From Dacryopinax spathularia (taxonomy: Eukaryota; Basidiomycota; Dacrymycetes; Dacrymycetales; Dacrymycetaceae): a stretch of DNA of 64,000 bases. The notes under the pieces were generated by a model. That model had not been told where the DNA came from, did no database searches, and saw only the letters and a list, made by a program, of their open reading frames with translations. Shown here piece by piece: positions 34,616 to 45,355 of the stretch. The stretch's first letter is position 1. The number at the start of each line of letters is the position of its first letter. Position numbers and translations under genes: made by a program. The stretch covers positions 62,001 through 126,000 of the forward strand of contig JBBPFI010000002.1 in assembly GCA_037974965.1 (NCBI GenBank), in the 5' to 3' direction.

Positions 34616-37323
34616 CTACACATTGCCAATCTTGAAGAATTCAGTCACAATCCACGAAGGCCGGCCACGCCAGTAGCCATCGGCACGGGTGGATCCCTGC
34701 ACCGTCATGGTGTACTTGTGACGCATGACACGCTCGAGGTTGTGTGTGTGGATGGGGCGGTAACCTTCATTGTTCTCGAAGAGGTCGAGCATTGTTGTGG
34801 CAGAGAGGCCCAAAATCGACTCAGCTGCAGTATTGAAACTCGTGGCACGTTCACGCTCGCCCTCTTCATCGACCAACCAGAAATGAAGGCAGTACCTAGG
34901 TTGCGCAGCCTCAGTCACACACAGGTTGCGCAGCCTGAAAAGACACTTACTTGGGAACTGGCACCATGAAGCTTTGTCGGCAGACCGGGCAGTGGTACAA
35001 GTTATCCACACCTCGATCAGCCAAAGTCATCTTGCGGTTGCATGTGCGAGTTGCGCAGCCTTGATAAGCGACACTCTTCTCGACATTGATCTCGATGGTC
35101 CCAGATATACGGAAAGTGCGTGGAACAGGCTGCGCGTCCAGCTTTTCCTCACGCACTTGAGTGATCGTCCGAATGGGCGGCAGTGTGGTGAGCTGGCGCT
35201 GGGCAATGGCCTTTGCGCCATCCGCGCTGCAGGCTGCGCTGAGCAAGTGCCACTGTGCCGGATCATCCTTTGCAGCCTCCCACCTGCAATGAAGGTCAGC
35301 GCAGCCTAGAAGAAACAACAATGGGAGCCCACGCACCACTGAGACAACACGTCATACCCGGGGATGTCCTCCCCCCAAAAAATCTCAGTATGTCGGGCGT
35401 CAGTCTTGACTGAGAGACCACGAGAGGTGTCCACCAGCACGTTGTGGAAAAGGGCAATAGTGCCATCTGTGCCCTCAAGTTCGGGCCAGAACTCATCAAA
35501 GGCGACGAGTCGCACTACACTGCCCGTCTCGTCAACGAGCCACATATCCACTCGAGTACTCGGTGCACCATGCGCAAAGTTCTACAAGACACTGTGAGGC
35601 TGCGCAGCCTTTGCCTTATATGAACTTCACTTACAAAGCGGCCCGTGCTCTTCCCCTTCCCAAACATGACCTCACTGGTATTGGCGATCACACAAGCAAT
35701 ATCTGAAGCAACTGTTAACTTGGGCAGGTTGCGCAGCCTCAAATGGGCACATACCGACAGGCTTGCGGTCCGGCACACTGGGCAGCTGCACAATCTTGCG
35801 CAAGTTGAAGTGTCGCATTGGGATGGATCGATCCCCAGGAACCTAACCAGTTGTGTCATGAGCAAACGTTCACTGGGTGTGCAGGCTGCGCTTACATTGA
35901 CGAACTCGGCAGTGGCTTCCACAAAGTCCAGCTGTGCCGGATGGAAGGACCGGCAGTAGATCTGCACAGCGCCAATGGCATTCACATTGTGGATCTCATA
36001 TACCTATTCCAAAATCAGGATGCGCAGCCTCCATGACATTGAGTCAGACTCACCTCGCCTTCTTCGAGTTGCGCAGCCTTGCCCATGAGCTTCTTGCGAA
36101 CTACAAGATCGATTTGGGCGGTGTTGTCATGCAACACAACATCAACAGTCCAGCGTTTGCGTTCGATGCGAGTGACACGGCCCCGGACGTGCAGGCTGCG
36201 CAGCCTTTTGAGCTTACAACCTAAGCAAATGGAAGTGAATGCACATACCCACGAGAATTGGCGACAATATCACGGATCGGAGTGAAGGAGGGGATTCGGC
36301 CCCAGCCTGGAGGGTGGAAAGGCAAGGCTGGAGGCTGCGCTTCCACACCAGGGACTCGGTCTGGATGGGTGGCATAATGCCGGACTGCCCATGATTGGAG
36401 GGGTGCATCGGCCGGGAACTCCAGATCGACCTCCGGTTCAACTGGGGGAGGTGGACGGGCAGTGAGCGGGGGGGAGCGCGCAATCAGTGCAGGAGGCACG
36501 GCTCCCAAACCGGGCAGGACGACGGTGGTGGGTTGTCCCTGTCCACCCGTCCCAAGACGTTGCGCAGGCTTGGGTGATTGGGACTCAACCTTGACAGAGA
36601 AGACACCCTGGGGAGCCCAATCAGATGGGCGACTAGTGGCCGCAGGGGAGGGAGAGGGAGACTGCGCAGCCTTTGGCTTGATAGGGGACGGATAGGGAGC
36701 CTGCGCAGCCTTGGGCTGGATGATGACGGTTTGGTGGATGACCTTGGGGGGGGTTGTCGGTGAGGAAGGCTGCGCAGCCTCATTGTTGTCAAGGGAGTGG
36801 AGATAGCCTTCGAATGGAGAGTTGACGTTCGACCAGTTGGCATAAAGGAGGGGATGGCCGATCTTGGCTGTGCGACCTTGGATGCGCTCCAGGTCCCACG
36901 CAATGAGGGATATACTATGGGCCAGTCAGTGATGTTCAGGCTGCGCTACACTTGCAGACGCACCCAGCACCATATCCCGACACCCAGCGCTCCATGTCCC
37001 TCAGCTGCACAATGTCGTACACCTCGAACTCATCCTGGCGCAACCTCTGTGCCAAAGCAGGGCCAGGCACAACTTGGTTCACGTAGGTAACACTATCACT
37101 GAGAGTCAGGCTGCGCAGCCTGTCAGAGAATGCGCATGCTTGAGGGGCAGACAACTTACTGGAAATAAGGAGGGTCGAACGGCTCGCCATCAGGGTCAAG
37201 TTCCTCATAAAAGTCGATGAGCTGAACACGCCCATTGCCATTGCCAGACACATGAGCGCGTATGAGGCCGTCCAGAACACCAATGTCTAAGTTAAGCGGC
37301 GGATTGACTAAGGGGTTAGCCAT
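34616..37323 (-). CDS. RPA1-like single-strand DNA-binding protein carried by the mobile element
   Basis: Ten exons (37323-37160, 37098-36964, 36914-36249, 36195-36054, 36003-35896, 35842-35755, 35702-35635, 35581-35337, 35283-34951, 34895-34616) join in frame to 742 residues. The layout is that of replication protein A large subunit. It has an N-terminal OB fold (to about residue 110, with EVYDIVQLRDMERW and ISLIAWDLERIQG) and a long Pro/Ala-rich linker. Next are tandem OB folds (GRVTRIERKRWTVDVVLHDN; VDMWLVDETGSVVRLVAFDEF). The C-terminal OB fold holds a zinc site (GC-x4-C, later CPVC) and LHFWLVDEEGERERATSFN. It is longer than cellular RPA1 (about 600-620) because of the linker. No frame break is visible, so it may still be made. 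An element-encoded RPA1 could bind single strands during transposition. Confidence 0.8.
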
Positions 37324-37862
37324 GGATGGCGGCTGATAGAGTGGGGATGACGATGAGACAAGGGGAGAGATCGGCGATCAATGACAGCAAGGCTAAAGGT
37401 GGTGGCGCAGCCTCGGACACTATTCGGAGGCAGAGGGCATGCCTGACGGAGGCATCTCAGGCATGGGTGGCGGAAAGTACGCAAGTTCCTTCCTTCCTGC
37501 ATAGCCACCTCTGGCAGCCACAACTCATGAGATCTATTCTTGGCGTCCTTTCTTAGTGTCCACCACTCTCATTTGGGTGCCGAGACAGGAATAGAAACCT
37601 CTTTTTGGGAAATATTATGGGCACAATAGTTGGCAGAGAACCCAGACAGGATCTGCACGAAGGAAGCCGTTTACGTAGGACTGGCTGACCCGCTCGTACC
37701 GTCTCTAATAATAGTCCACTCTAATAGCTAACTAAACGATACTGGTACATCATCTCTAGATATAAACATAGACATACATTACACACATACATACACAGAA
37801 GGCATCAACTTCACCGAACCCTGAGCTCCTCAGGGTCGCTCTGAGCAGGACAAAGGCCGGCG
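37324..37862. other. spacer right of the large mobile element
   Basis: Upstream of the RPA1-like gene and downstream of the second family A SGNH gene. The last motif half-site is at 37404-37413; beyond it the sequence shows no motif copies. A short TA/CA-rich stretch lies at 37750-37800. No gene seen. Confidence 0.4.
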
Positions 37863-40800
37863 CTAGACAGTGGCCAAGCCGATAATCTTGAACCCTGTCC
37901 CCCCACCAGGGTCTTTTGTGGACTTTGAGATCTCGCATGTGAGTGTGTGGGGGCCGGGGGGGACTGTGCCGGCTATGCCTATGAATTGGGCTACGCTCCT
38001 GCGGGTAGGTTGTCAGCTACTGCTCCGGGGGCGGAGGTGAAGGAAGTATAGGGGAAGGGAAGAGAGGAGGAGGGAGTGAGGGAGAATCAGGAAGTGTGAG
38101 AAGGAAGAAAGGAAGAAAGGGAGGAAGCTCGGCGGTGGAGGATGAGAGGGATTGGAATGCGGAGAAGAACGCGGGATGACGAGCTTTTGACTCTCAGGGT
38201 AGGTGTGAGGGGGGTGCTGTAGGGACTTGTCCCGCCCGCCTCCGGCCTGCCCACCGCCGTGCAGAGGACAAAGGATCATTGTTGTCCATGTTTGACATCG
38301 CAGGGTCGGCGAAAACGGATAGTTTTGCGCCGGTTTGAGCGCCAGCTCCGAGGTCGTTGGTGTCGTGATCCACGAAATGTAAGACCCTCACCCCCACAAC
38401 CCACCCGGGCGCCCTGCAACCACCAATACTACCCTCACACGACCCGTAAGAGGAGCAAAAGAGCAATAAAGAGACCCATAAGCAAAAAGAAGCAAAGAAC
38501 TCACTCCTCCCGATCCCACCACCCCACCGCCACCGCTCCCCCCTCCTCCCCACTATCAACCCAACACCTCGCCTCCCCCAGCCCCTTCGTCCTACTCCTC
38601 AAGAAGAACATCCCCACCCTGCCCTCAACCACATTGATGTCGAATGTGATCCTCGCCCCGGGGGTCGAGGAGGACCAGTAGAATTTGTCCCCTGGGGCTT
38701 CTTCCCATGACCAGCCGGTGGTTGAGGAGGGGGCGAGGGGCGGGGTGGAGGATGTGCTTGCGCAGGAAGGGCGGAGCGTGGGGTGGGTGTCGTTTACGTG
38801 GATCCAGGCGTCTGTCATTCGCAGCTGCAGGACGCGTCAGGACGAGGTTATGGGAGATCATTCAGAGGGAAGGAAGGAAGGATGAAGGAGGGAAGACGCA
38901 CACGTGGGACGGCGCTGTAGTCTACTGGTTCTGTCCACCAGTTAGGCTCGATGTTCTTCTTGCTTGCGGGCGGCAGGTCCTGCATTGCGTCAGCATCCTC
39001 TCCCCAAGCATTGTCGGCCAAGGCAGAAGCAGAAGACAACGCGCAGAAGGAGGTTGGCGGAACGCACCTTCTCACCCCAAACCCGACAAACCTGCTCCCT
39101 AACCCACCAAGCCACAAAATCCGCCATCATCTCGTGTCCCAGCGCATTTATGTGCCTGCGATCGACGAGATCGCGGAAGCCGAAGATTTCGCGCTCGAGC
39201 GAGGGGTGGGCGAAGAGGTGCGGGAGGAGGGGGTTGCGCAGGCTAGGGCGGGGGTCGTTAGTCGGGTTCGGAGGGGCGGAGGGAGGGTGAAAGTAAGGGG
39301 AAGTGTGGGGAGGGGAGTGAGGAAGAGGATGCGCGGTGGAGGGAGGACGGAAAGAGGGGAGGGACAGGAAGGGAAGGAACAGGGGGAGAAAGACACGCAC
39401 CTTATGACCGGAATATCATAATACTGCGCAACACCCAGATGTACGTCCCCCCCAACCCCGATCCTACGCACTCAACCTGATCAGCAACAGCCCACACCCC
39501 ACTTCCATGGCCCCATTCCCCCCCAATGGCCTCATCTTCCATCTTCTCGCGCTCCGTCGGCCCGCCGCCTTATGCTGGGCGTGACGGGATAATCGAGAGC
39601 GAGGCGCGAGAGAATGGGGGAGAAGGGAGAAGGAGGGAGAAGGAGGGAGAAGGGAAGATGAGAGAGGAGGAAGGGACGTACCCCTGCGCGAACTGCAACG
39701 CGAACGTGCTCACCGCTATAACCGCAGGCCTGTTAGGCAACTCAAGGAGAGCGCGGACGAGCGTTTCCCATGTTCCGGCGAGTTGGAGCGTCCTGCGGTT
39801 CGATGGTCAGCAGAGGATTCGAACAACCGGACGACTTGGATGCCGTGCACAAGAGCGGAACATGGCGAGCGGCCGCAGCTCCTCCCAGCGGGCGAGGAGA
39901 CGAAGAAGACGTGAAGGTCAGGGAGCGCAGGAGGCAAGGAGGAAGAGGAAGAAGAAGAGGAGGGCAGAGGAGAAGAGGGGAGACGCACCTCTGATCATTA
40001 ATACTCAACTCCACCAAAACAACGTCCACCTCCTCCCCCCCATTCGCTCCCAAATGCTCGCCAAAACACATGCTAAAGTACTTACTGTCCGTCGCTGGCT
40101 TGCTTCCGTCCACGAGCGTGTTCTGGGAGTGGGGGAAGAGGGATGTGTTCCAGTAGGTGTGCAGGAGGTGGTGGTATGTTTGGGTGGGGAGGACGTTCCG
40201 GCCGGTGCTTACTGCGCGGCGGGCGAGCGAGGAAGAGAGGAGCGGGGGGGCGAGCGAAGGGGTCGACGTGGTACGACGGCAGCAGGGCAAGGAGAGTAAG
40301 GTGAAACGATGTGGAGAGGCGGAGAGAGCGAACCACCGTCAGCCAGAGCCCCATCCAGAGAAAACGACCAAGGCCACGCACCCGACCCGCCAATAACGCC
40401 CCACCTAACCCCCTCGCCCCTCATAGCCTTCTCCACCACCCTCCTAAACCTCGCCCCGCTGCCCGAGTACGCCCTGGACATCTCGAGCGCCGTCTGGGTG
40501 TACTTTTTGGACCAGTAGTCTGATTCTGGTGTGCAGTAGGCTGGGAGGCGGGGACGGGACCAGGAGGGGTGGGTGGGGGGCCAGAACCAGCTGGTCGCTC
40601 GGTTTCCGCTGCTGTACTCTTGCTCGCTGCTGTCGCTGTCGAGGTCGAGGTCGTCATTATTGGAGGAGGAGAAGGAGGCGGAGTCGCCCCCGAAGAAGGA
40701 TGGGACCGCGGGGAGATGAACGCGCAAATCGATCGAGTCGAATTCGTACGTCCTCACCCCTCCTCCCTCAGCAGAGCCGGAGACGAACAGGTATAGGAGG

Positions 40801-40892
40801 GCGGTTAGGACGAGCCCCGCAGCTGCGAGAGGGACGAGTTGTCTTCGAGTGAGTGAACGTGGGAGTGCTGCGAGGGGGACGAGGGGAGACAT
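37863..40892 (-). CDS. SGNH/GDSL-type membrane protein, family A, copy 2
   Basis: Eight exons (40892-40382, 40211-39989, 39792-39682, 39473-39401 with acceptor fixing its start at 39463, 39242-39068, 38979-38902, 38824-38505, 37998-37863) encode 538 residues. It is a paralogue of the 19.9 kb gene with the same order: anchor (LVPLAAAGLVLTALLYLFV), acidic-serine stem, WGVIGGSVSTGRNV, VDVVLVELSIND, GGDVHLGVAQYYDIPVIR, RRHINALGHEMMAD, and the beta-rich C-terminal part. Both copies interrupt the nucleophile motif with an intron right after Gly-Gly-Ser. Introns here are longer (up to about 500 nt) and GC/purine-rich, unlike the roughly 50-nt introns of its neighbours. Probable glycan O-acyl esterase or transferase, by inference. 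Confidence 0.73.
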
Positions 40893-42202
40893 TGTGCTTG
40901 TCCTGCGTGGAAGGGGATGGTGAACGAATGAGATGAAGTGAGCGATGGGGATGATGAGGGGAATTCGGGTTGAGGAGGGCGAGGATGGGTGAGGATGCGA
41001 TGATGGACATTCACCTCTCCATTACATCCTCCTCAGTTCATCAACACATCCACAGCTCATCACATCCTAAGCTCATCACGACCCCCTCAATCCATTCCAC
41101 CACCCCCATTCCAATACAGCGGTATCACACCCTCCCCTTCCTCTTCCTCCCGCTACCTCACCCTCTTCCCACCTCCCCAAAGCTGCGGTACCCTCCCTCG
41201 CAACCCGAAACAGCAGACAGCACCCGATCCACCACAGAACCCAACCCAACACGCTCCGACCAAAGCAACCCAACCCAACCCAACCCAGCGGAACAGACGC
41301 TCGAGCCAGAGCGAATCCAACCCGATACAGATACCGAGCAAAGAGGCTAATGGAGAGGCATTGGAGGAGCGGGTACTGATCTCCATCGAGCCAAGGACGA
41401 TCAGTCCAGTCGAGTTTATAGCATTCCACAACTTGGGGATCGGCCAGTGCCCTCAGCAGTGGGAATGTTGGCCGGGCGCGTGTCGGCTTTAGCGAAGTCG
41501 GCGATATGCAAGCTCATGGACCTGAGATCAGCGCCTTCTTTCGGCAAACTTCTGAGTGGCTCGGATGACTTCTGATATTGATGCCTGATTGCTTTTCGCA
41601 CGCTTGTGTGGCGGCGACGGTCATCGGGCGAGTTTGTCGGTTCCTGATGATTGTCGCCGCCGCCGCTGCCACCGCCGGCAGGGCAGGGGGTCATTAACCT
41701 TCTCTGAGGACTGGTGGCGCTGTGAGGTACTTGGAATGGGCTACTTGCGATGCTCTACTCGAGGCTTCGAGCTACTGGGTCATTGCTTCTCGTCCACGTC
41801 CACGCTATGCAGTCATGGACTGATCGGGCTGGCGTGGACTACCGGATGGGATTGGCCTGACCGCTACTACTGGCGACAGGCTCGTGCTCATGGGGCGGGC
41901 GACAGAATGTTTACATTATGATGGCGGGAATGCTGGTGCTTGCCACTGAATACAACGGATGGAAGCGCCTTTTTTGGCTGGCTACAGTAGCACTAGTGGT
42001 CTCTCTGTCTCTCTGCTGCTGTAGCACGTTAACGAGTACACGGCCTGCCTTCTCCTTCTCTCTCTCTCGCTCTTGGACGCGTACTTCTCATCCCCCCTCA
42101 CTCCTGCCTGGCTTGGACGCGCTCTTCCTACGCGAGGCGACGCTCCTCTCCACCCTCCTTCCAACAATACGCTCCTTTGCAGCTACACTCCTTCGGAGCA
42201 AA
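40893..42202. other. 1.3-kb divergent promoter region
   Basis: This lies between the family A (minus) and family B (plus) SGNH genes. It has a short ACCCA tandem run near 41265-41285 and strong CT-rich stretches near 41990-42075. The frame of the next gene is open from 41918, but residues before 42203 look like translated leader. Confidence 0.45.
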
Positions 42203-43474
42203 ATGCCTCTCCTCGTCCAAAACCGCCTGCTCCTCCTAGTCCCCTTCCTACTCGGCTTGCTAGTGACGTTCTACTTCCTCCTCACCCCCGACCCATTCCT
42301 GCAAGACTCCCTCCCTGACCTACCGAGCCTAGAATGGGCCACCACCCCACTCTCCCTCACTTCCCTCGCCTCCTCATCCTCATCCTTCTCCGCCCCCTCC
42401 TCACCGTCGCAAGCCGAACAATTAGAACCCTGCAACCCCTACCTCCTCCCCGGCCTCCTCTCTCTCAACCACCGCCAACCCCCCCTCTCGACCTATTCAA
42501 CCTTTCATCCAACCTGCAAACCGAACAACACCCTCCTCCATCTCTTCTCCTCCCCACCCACTCCCAGCACCCACATCCCCGAGTTCACCAACACGAGCAT
42601 CCTAATCCTAGGCGACTCAGTCGACCGCGGTCAAATCATGTATCTCTGTCTCCTCGCTCAACTCGCCCATCCCTCCTCATCCCCCTTCCCCGCCCCAACC
42701 CTCCGCAGCTCCTCGCTCTCCTCCTCCCTCCACCCCGATCCTGAAGAAGAGGAGAACAACGGCAACCCCCGCACATGCTCTATCCCGAGCCGAGGGATGA
42801 AGATCCATTTCTACCATTTTTGTGGGTTTACCCATGATGGCGAGATGTGGAAGGACAAGCCTAACCCCTGTAATTCGCCCTCCGACTTCCCTTCCCGCTG
42901 GCGGTTGTTCCAACAATGGGCCAAGACGCTCGAGAGGGAGCCGGAGTTGGTGGTGGTGCAGTCGAGTATGTGGGACATCGCCGCATTTGACAGGTCGCTC
43001 TACCTCACTCAACCCTCTTCTACCGACTTGGAGGCTTTCTTACCGGGTTGGCTGGACGAGTGGAGGAAGGATATGGAGCGGATGATCCGGGATGTGAGGG
43101 GCATGTTTGGGGAAGCGAGGGTGGCGTATAGGCTGTTGCATGAGGTTAGGGATGGCGGGGGGAGGTGGTTCCGCCCTTGGGGGAGGTATAACACCACACA
43201 TGGGGCTGCTTTCCGGCCTCTCCGGGTCGAACAACTTCGACAAGCTCAGCGCGCTGTGGTGAGGGCGATTCAGGAGGAGGAGCGAGCCGCTGGTAGAGGG
43301 GGAAGAGGGGGGAGAGGGGGGGTGGAGATGCTCCCTTTTGGGGATGTGGTGAGGGGTTGGAAGGGGGTGTTGAAGGATGATATCCATCCTGCTCAGGTGG
43401 GTAATGCCGTTTTGGGGGAAATGATCTTGGAGGCGCTTTGGAGGGAGCAGCGGGCGAGGGGGGTGGGCGTGTAA
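42203..43474 (+). CDS. SGNH/PC-esterase-like membrane protein, family B, copy 1
   Basis: A single exon encodes 423 residues from the ATG at 42203, chosen because it places the anchor (LLLLVPFLLGLLVTFYFLL) at the N-terminus. An in-frame start at 41918 would add a second hydrophobic stretch. After CNPYLLPGLLSL comes the nucleophile block ILILGDSVDRGQIM, then FYHFCGF, LVVVQSSMWDIAAFDR, YRLLHEV and the Asp-x-x-His site KDDIHPAQVGNAVLGEM. The family B partner is at 62.7 kb, with matching blocks in the same order. The protein is intronless, unlike families A and C. Its likely role is removal or transfer of acyl groups on a glycan, inferred from fold and neighbours. Confidence 0.75.
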   Translation: MPLLVQNRLLLLVPFLLGLLVTFYFLLTPDPFLQDSLPDLPSLEWATTPLSLTSLASSSSSFSAPSSPSQAEQLEPCNPYLLPGLLSLNHRQPPLSTYSTFHPTCKPNNTLLHLFSSPPTPSTHIPEFTNTSILILGDSVDRGQIMYLCLLAQLAHPSSSPFPAPTLRSSSLSSSLHPDPEEEENNGNPRTCSIPSRGMKIHFYHFCGFTHDGEMWKDKPNPCNSPSDFPSRWRLFQQWAKTLEREPELVVVQSSMWDIAAFDRSLYLTQPSSTDLEAFLPGWLDEWRKDMERMIRDVRGMFGEARVAYRLLHEVRDGGGRWFRPWGRYNTTHGAAFRPLRVEQLRQAQRAVVRAIQEEERAAGRGGRGGRGGVEMLPFGDVVRGWKGVLKDDIHPAQVGNAVLGEMILEALWREQRARGVGV

Positions 43475-43649
43475 AATGTGTGCTACATAGCGATAGAGAT
43501 AGATAGATTGGAGAGAGGTTGTGCGATCTAATGCACCCACATCTACTTAGTCCGACATCTAAGCCTCACCCACCAGGGGCAGCCCAGCATCTACTCTAAC
43601 CTATGCATCTCCCAAGAAAGTCAAAGGCTGACAAAGAACGCGCGCCCGC

Positions 43650-45355
43650 CTACTTCCCCTGCGAAAGGTTCCCCTCCGCCTCGGCCTTCGCGACCCTACA
43701 GAACACCTCGACCTGCCCGGCCACCTCCCGCAGCACACCAAGCACCATCCCGTTCGTCTTCACCAATCCAAACTCGGCATACTCCAGTCCTTGTTCCTTG
43801 GCATACTGCTTGACCAGTACGCTGGCCGCTCTCAGGTTGTGGCGGGGTAAGCGGGGGAATAAGTGGTGGGTGACTTGCAGTTCTAGGCCGCCGTGTAGCC
43901 AGCTCAGGCTCTCGGGGCAGGAAATGTCCGTCGTCGTGCGTAACTGCCGGTCCGGGAAGGACTCCAGAGGTCCGAGGTCGGCCGTCGACCGTGCAAAGTG
44001 AGACTGGACGATCTGGACATGCACCGGCGAAGGAACGATCTGCGAGATCAGAAAGAACGCAAACCGCGTCCTCGCATCCGGTATATAGGACATCAACGTC
44101 CCGAACCACGCCCAGAACGCGGCGATGCACACCAGTTCGGCCAGGCGCCATTTTCCCCGCCCGCCCTTGAGCAGGAAAAGGTACGAGTTTGCGTAGAGGT
44201 TAAACCGGGCGAGGGAGAGGATGAGGTAATATGTGTAGGGCTGGACGCGGATGAGCAGCCGGGAGGGGAGGTCGAACGTCATTATCCGGTTGTAGTATGT
44301 CGAGTAGAGGGAATGGAAGAAGTGGGGGGTGATGGCGAAGAAGGGGATGTGTTGGATGTCCGGGTCGTGTGTTGGGTGGTTGGTGACCACTGTCGCGCTT
44401 CACGTCAGCAACATATCCAGAAGTGGAGAGGAGAGAGCGAGACGGGAGGATGGGAGGGGAAGGGACAGGACGTACGATGATGAATATTATGATTGTCGAC
44501 CCACCACCCAATACTCAGCCCGCCCAAAAAGTCCGCAATGAATATTCCCAGCACGCGATCCACAACCCAGTTATGCGTAACACCACAGTGTCCCAGATCG
44601 TGTGCCGTGAACGTGAGCTGATGCCAGAAGACGCCTAGCGCGACAGCAGAGAGGAGGTACCATTCCCGGCGGAAGAGGTAGACCGCAAGGGAGGCGAAGA
44701 GCGTGTAGCGCAGGATCTCGGGTCCGTACCCGGTAAGGTAACGACATTGGTAGAGCCCACGCTGCTTCAGTTGTTCGTGTAGTTCTCGGAGGGCGAGCGC
44801 GTGCGTATGTTGCGCTTTCGCGATCAGCCCCGACGGCCTAGGTTCCAGAGCGTCCAGCGGCGGGCCGGCAGGGTCGACCAAATCCGACCGCTTAACGAGC
44901 AGGATCTCGCTCTCCTCCGAATTGGCCGCTCGGGAAGCCTCGTTCACCCATTCCACCTTCCCATCTTTCCCCTCCTTTCTCACCCAGCCCACTTCGAGCG
45001 GAGGGACGAGCGGCGCCCACCCTTCCTCCCCGTATTCGACCCGGCCGACAACATACATCGGCAGTCTCCTGAGCAAAGTGTCGGCCGAATGAAACCCATC
45101 AATCTCGCACGTCGCGTCCCTCCCCACAAAATGGAGGATCGCGAGCTTCCCCCCCGGGTGCTGGGCGAGCCAGGAGTCGGGTATGCGAAGAACTCGACCG
45201 GAGTAGACGATGAGTGTTTGGCCGGCTTGGACGGCATGGGCGATTTCGGCTCGGGTCCAGAGTCGGTCTTTCTTGTCTCCCTGCTGTTGCTGCTGCTGCT
45301 TCTCCGAGGGGGAGGAAGAGTCTGAGAGGTCGACAGAGGCGCCCATCGTCCTCAT
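43650..45355 (-). CDS. cytochrome b5-fused delta-8 sphingolipid desaturase
   Basis: Two exons (45355-44476, 44389-43650) encode 539 residues. The N-terminal cytochrome b5 domain has the haem-binding HPGGKLAILHFVGRDAT; the second haem His lies in DGFHSADTL. The desaturase domain has the three histidine boxes HDLGHCGVTHN, HNIHHLVTNH (spliced across the intron) and QVTHHLFPRLPRHN, the last with Gln as first residue, typical of front-end desaturases with a fused b5. Fungal members introduce the delta-8 double bond in sphingoid bases of glucosylceramide in the ER. A 6-Gln run sits near the start. The ATG at 45346 is an equal start candidate. Confidence 0.87.

Larger units (their letters stand above)
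32211..37413. mobile_element. mobile element with MULE-type transposase and RPA1-like genes
   Basis: The element is defined here by the extent of a dispersed palindromic motif (first clear copy 32211, last 37404-37413). It contains two convergent genes, a MULE transposase (plus) and an RPA1-like protein (minus), whose stops are only 36 bp apart at 34579 and 34616. The true ends and target duplication were not found. The transposase appears to carry at least one frame break, so this copy may be immobile by itself. It sits between two cluster genes on the same strand (29.8 and 37.9 kb), as if inserted into the cluster. Confidence 0.75.
32211..37413. repeat. dispersed palindrome AGGCTGCGCAGCCT, about 34 copies
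   Basis: The 14-bp motif is its own reverse complement. Perfect copies are at 34497-34510, 35597-35610, 36193-36206, 36767-36780 and 37108-37121. Near-perfect copies (one or two changes) include 34898-34911, 34923-34936, 35726-35739 and 36017-36030. Half-sites (AGGCTGCGC or GCGCAGCCT) include 32211, 32247, 32544, 32895, 33046, 33255, 33422, 33739, 34128, 34145, 34386, 34608, 35051, 35127, 35231, 35299, 35883, 36068, 36332, 36663, 36700, 36938 and 37404. The average spacing is about 150 bp. I noticed none elsewhere in the window. Confidence 0.9.

Noticed and set aside
34616-37323. The RPA1-like gene as the host's own RPA1
   Set aside because: The motif shared with the transposase in every intron ties it to the element; a genome search for another RPA1 would settle this.
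32211-37413. The regularly spaced palindrome as a CRISPR array
   Set aside because: Spacing is irregular, the spacers are coding exons and introns of eukaryotic genes, and many copies are half-sites.
39526-40299. Plus frame of 257 codons rich in Arg/Glu/Gly
   Set aside because: It is antisense to introns and exons of the family A SGNH gene and reflects the GA-rich skew of the introns.
41918-42202. N-terminal extension of the family B SGNH gene
   Set aside because: It would place 95 Ser/Thr/Leu-rich residues before a good signal anchor; it is more likely leader.
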